Shown here piece by piece: positions 10,988 to 13,512 of a DNA stretch of 13,512 bases; the first letter of the stretch is position 1; each line of letters starts with the position of its first letter. The translations under genes and the position numbers were made by a program. Where the stretch lies: the NCBI GenBank assembly GCA_016931555.1, contig JAFGEM010000123.1, forward strand, positions 1 through 13,512. The letters run 5' to 3'. This stretch comes from Candidatus Iainarchaeum sp. Its GTDB lineage: Archaea; Iainarchaeota; Iainarchaeia; Iainarchaeales; GCA-2688035. The notes beneath the pieces are model-generated. The model was not told where the DNA came from, ran no database searches, and saw nothing but the letters and a program-made list of their open reading frames with translations.

Positions 10988-12541
10988 TTATTGGCGTGAA
11001 TAGTATATTCTTAGGATTATTATTATGGCAACGATTCCCAAAACAGTTGCGCCTGCTAGTGTAATCCAGTCTAACTGGGCTGGCTCTTCTTTGCAGTCTT
11101 CTGGGCAATTTTCTGTTGTTTCTCCTAATTCTGTTTCGCATTCCCCGTTGTTGTTGCATTCATCTCCTCCGCCTTGCCGTGTTTTTGGAAATATTTGTAG
11201 CGTTGCTGTCTTTCCGTTGTTTGTTGCTTTTATTAGGAAAACGTTCCGCGTTCCTGTGAGCGTTGTTTTTCCCTCGGAGTCTGTTGTTTGTGATTGTGTT
11301 CCATAGGTTATTGCTGCGTTTTCTATTGGCTGTTCTTCTGCTCCTGTAACAAGCACTGTAAATGATTCGTTAATATAGACCTCGCCTTCCACAACAAATA
11401 TTTGGAGATCTCCTGAGGGTATTGGTGTTACGCCCGGAGTGTTTCCACTGTCTTTCACAAATCTTTGTATTGTTATTGGGGCGTAACCTTCCTTTTCTAT
11501 TTTAATCAGATATTGGGATTTTTGTGCAGTAAAATTTGTCTTGCCCTCTGTGTTAGTATTTTTTGTTGTTCCTGCATATGTTACTTTGGCGCCTTCAATG
11601 GGAGCATCTGTTGTGTCATCCATTACAATAACATCGAAACTCTGATTGTTGACAAGATACTCTGGAACGAGCACGCTCATTTTTTTGATTGGAATAATGT
11701 TGCATGCGGCATTGCATTCTCCTGGGTTGCTGCATTGGTATCCTGTTGTGCAGTCGCTGTTGCTAGAGCATTTTGGTGTTTTGCATGCGTTGCTGCAGCA
11801 TTTTTGCCCGCTTGCACAGTCTGCTTCTGTGTCGCAGCCTGTTACGCATTCTGCGTTACATTCTCCTGGGTTGTCGCATACTTGTCCTGTTCCACAATCT
11901 GCACTGCTTGCGCATGCTGGCGCAATACACGCGTTATTGCAGCAAATTTGCCCGCTGCTGCAGTTTGAATCGTCTGTGCAGCCAACTGATGCGGGAGTGC
12001 ATTGTGCATTGCAGGTGTTTGCATCAGTGCAAATATTCCCAGTTCCGCAATCGCTATTTGTAACGCACGCCGGAGTTATGCATGAGTTTGAGCAGCAGAG
12101 CTGCCCTGCACCACAGTCTGCGAATGTGCTGCATGTTGTGGCTGCTACTACTGTTATTGTGCTTGCGCCTGTAATTGTTTGTTCTGTTGTGTCCCCCTCG
12201 AACATATATGTTCCTGTTATTGTTGCTGTGCCTTGTGTGCTTGGCGCAGTAATAACATAATTGTATGCAGTGTTTGCAGCGCTTTGGATTACCACCCATT
12301 TGAGATGCCCTGCCTCGTCTGTTGCTCCTGTTCCGCTGTTTTTTATTGTCCAGCCGTTTGGTATTGTTTCGTCGATTGCGTAGTATGTTTCTCCGCTGAC
12401 TGTTACTGTTAGTGTGACTGTTACGTCTCCTCCTGTTGCAATGGAATTTGTGGAGAGTGTTCTTGCAACGCTGCCTGCGCTTGCAAAGCTAATGCAAAGC
12501 AGGAAGAACAAAAAAATTAAAAAAATTTTTTTAGGAAACAT
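10988..12541 (-). CDS. Secreted, membrane-anchored protein with three 10-cysteine repeats and two PEGA/Ig-like domains (517 aa)
   Basis: Signal peptide at residues 1-22 (ending SFASA). A beta-rich domain of DUF11/NEW type spans 25-132 (VTVTLTVTVSGETYYAIDE, IPNGW). Three 45-residue repeats follow at 137-181, 188-232 and 236-280. Each has ten cysteines at identical spacing, including a CC pair, and ends CN-A-x-C. Two PEGA/carboxypeptidase-regulatory-like domains lie at about 287-362 and 377-452 (PIEGAKVTYAGTT; PIENAAITYGTQ). A short cysteine motif (ECNNNGECETELGE..CPEDC) spans 461-483, and a membrane helix spans about 490-512 with the basic tail RIYYSRQ. It should face outward and be disulfide-stabilised. 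TATA-like CATTTAAATAC near 12566-12576 gives a leaderless start. Adhesin or binding protein is an inference. Confidence 0.88.
   Translation of the reverse strand: MFPKKIFLIFLFFLLCISFASAGSVARTLSTNSIATGGDVTVTLTVTVSGETYYAIDETIPNGWTIKNSGTGATDEAGHLKWVVIQSAANTAYNYVITAPSTQGTATITGTYMFEGDTTEQTITGASTITVVAATTCSTFADCGAGQLCCSNSCITPACVTNSDCGTGNICTDANTCNAQCTPASVGCTDDSNCSSGQICCNNACIAPACASSADCGTGQVCDNPGECNAECVTGCDTEADCASGQKCCSNACKTPKCSSNSDCTTGYQCSNPGECNAACNIIPIKKMSVLVPEYLVNNQSFDVIVMDDTTDAPIEGAKVTYAGTTKNTNTEGKTNFTAQKSQYLIKIEKEGYAPITIQRFVKDSGNTPGVTPIPSGDLQIFVVEGEVYINESFTVLVTGAEEQPIENAAITYGTQSQTTDSEGKTTLTGTRNVFLIKATNNGKTATLQIFPKTRQGGGDECNNNGECETELGETTENCPEDCKEEPAQLDWITLAGATVLGIVAIIIILRIYYSRQ
11701..12133 (-). 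repeat. Three tandem 135-nt coding repeats (10-Cys modules)
   Basis: Codons 137-280 of the secreted protein contain three in-frame 135-nt units separated by 18-nt and 9-nt linkers. All thirty cysteines are conserved in position, which points to internal duplication under structural constraint. Confidence 0.8.
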
Positions 12542-12605
12542 TGTACTAAAAGAGCCTAAACTAGTATTTAAATGATTCTTTTTTTTAATTGAGGGGAGCT
12601 TTTTT

Positions 12606-13511
12606 TTAAATTAGGGCAATTGTTTCCTTCTCTGTTACAAATATGCTTGTTTCTGCCTGTGAAACAATTGCGTTTGATTCTTCCTTTAGAACTGGGTATG
12701 CCCTAATGCAGTTCTGTTTTAATAGTTCGCGCATTCCAATTTTGCGCTGGAATTCACTCAATTTTAGTGCGCGTGCAATCCAGCGCTCTGCAAACGGCAG
12801 TGTTTCATAATTCTCTAAAATGTGTTCGAGTATTGCTCGTGCATGTGGGTTGCGAATTGGCTTTGGCTCTTCCAAAGCAAATATTTCTGACTGTGAAGAT
12901 TCTTTTACTGTCCCAATTCCGGGTGTTGCAAAGGGTTCTATTGCATATGCGTGCCCAACCTCTAATTTGCGGGAATCATTTTTTGCAATATTTGGAATTG
13001 ACAATCCCGCATGCTGTTTGTATTGCCCTAATTCATGCCCGCTCAAATTTTGGATTGGGTTAAACCCATAACTTTTAATTGTTTTTTCGATTTCTTCCCC
13101 GATTTTTCCAATTTCAGTTCCTGCTTTTGCAATTGACAAAGCATTTTCAAGCGCCTTTGCAGAGGTGTCAATCAATTTTGCATATTCGTTGCTTGGATTT
13201 ATTGAAAAAGCGCAGTCTCCAATAAAGCCATCAATGTGTGCTCCCAAATCCACTTTTAAAAGGTGTTTTTCCTCAAAAACAGCTTTATCATCAAATGCAG
13301 GTGTAAAATGTGCTGCAGTTTCATTAATGCTCAAATTCACTGGAAAAGCGGGTTTTGCACCCATACCAATAATATCCTTCTCTATTTTCTCTGCAATTTC
13401 AACAAGTTTCTGCCCTGGTTTAATGCTTTTTCTCGCATTTTCTTTTGCTTTTCGCAGTATTTCCCCTGCTTTCTTATACTTTTCCAGTTCTTTTTCCGCT
13501 TCTTTTTCCAT
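12606..13511 (-). CDS. map: Methionine aminopeptidase, type II
   Basis: 301 aa, full length for archaeal MetAP2. It removes the initiator methionine from nascent proteins using two divalent metals. All five metal ligands are visible: D88 and D99 in VDLGAHIDGFIGD (87-99), H159 in LSGHELGQY, E192 in AIEPFAT, and E287 in SQAETSIF. The 11-residue spacing of the two aspartates and the insert between H159 and E287 fit type II. H68 in NETAAHFTP is also conserved. The N-terminus starts at the ATG one base inside the window edge (MEKEAEKELEKY), a natural start for the family. The stop TAA is at 12606-12608. No operon partner is visible to the left; the secreted-protein gene follows after 64 nt with its own promoter. 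Confidence 0.96.
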   Translation of the reverse strand: MEKEAEKELEKYKKAGEILRKAKENARKSIKPGQKLVEIAEKIEKDIIGMGAKPAFPVNLSINETAAHFTPAFDDKAVFEEKHLLKVDLGAHIDGFIGDCAFSINPSNEYAKLIDTSAKALENALSIAKAGTEIGKIGEEIEKTIKSYGFNPIQNLSGHELGQYKQHAGLSIPNIAKNDSRKLEVGHAYAIEPFATPGIGTVKESSQSEIFALEEPKPIRNPHARAILEHILENYETLPFAERWIARALKLSEFQRKIGMRELLKQNCIRAYPVLKEESNAIVSQAETSIFVTEKETIALI

Positions 13512-13512
13512 A

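Noticed and set aside
11465..12260. Large plus-strand ORFs opposite the secreted protein
   Set aside because: Cysteine-rich and leucine-rich frames created antisense to the 10-Cys repeats; they are shadows.
1..13512. CRISPR array, insertion sequence or rRNA gene
   Set aside because: No regularly spaced direct repeats, transposase motifs with terminal inverted repeats, or rRNA-like sequence were seen. The only tandem repeats are the coding 135-nt cysteine modules.

Overview
The window looks archaeal, most likely a small-genome DPANN-type archaeon; the phylum is an inference. The grounds are: (1) TATA-like boxes about 25-30 nt upstream of start codons with very short or no leaders (ATGs at 1260, 7100, 8817, 12541); (2) tRNA genes without an encoded CCA, two of them with introns in the canonical position 37/38 flanked by bulge-helix-bulge folds; (3) a type II methionine aminopeptidase and an archaeal-length HisRS; (4) lipobox lipoproteins, PEGA/Ig-like surface proteins and LAGLIDADG endonucleases next to tRNA genes.

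Layout. 1-1260 (-): partial membrane-anchored surface protein with Ig-like repeats, cut by the left edge. 1383-1862 (+): basic protein of unknown function. 1867-2076 (-): intron-containing tRNA-Met(CAT) behind a structured leader with its own promoter. 2100-2795 (-): ribose-5-phosphate isomerase A homologue with a damaged active site. 2846-3952 (-): two tandem, distantly paralogous lipoproteins. 4034-6584 (-): translation/mobility block read in the order orphan tRNA 5' fragment, LAGLIDADG endonuclease, tRNA-His, hisS, tRNA-Thr. 6655-6770 (-): candidate structured RNA whose promoter block matches that of the tRNA-Met leader. 6777-7509: divergent pair of 107-aa orphan basic proteins. 7578-8157 (+): RHH/RelE-type toxin-antitoxin pair with an inverted-repeat operator. 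8210-8343 (-): intron-containing tRNA-Leu(CAG). 8392-8817 (-): basic coiled-coil orphan. 8936-9619 (+): decayed LAGLIDADG endonuclease running into a tRNA-Arg(GCG) that carries about 33 extra nt in its D-loop. 9634-10641 (-): polytopic membrane protein. 10988-12541 (-): secreted, C-terminally anchored protein with three 10-cysteine repeats. 12606-13511 (-): methionine aminopeptidase.

How the parts relate. The most unusual theme is the tie between homing-endonuclease genes and tRNA genes. Two homologous LAGLIDADG genes each run straight into the 5' end of a tRNA. One has a tRNA 5' half without a 3' half upstream of it; the other adjoins a tRNA whose D-loop is interrupted. A second theme is a 14-nt promoter-proximal block shared by two structured-RNA loci. 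The rest is housekeeping (hisS with its own tRNA, map, tRNAs) interspersed with surface proteins and orphan basic proteins.
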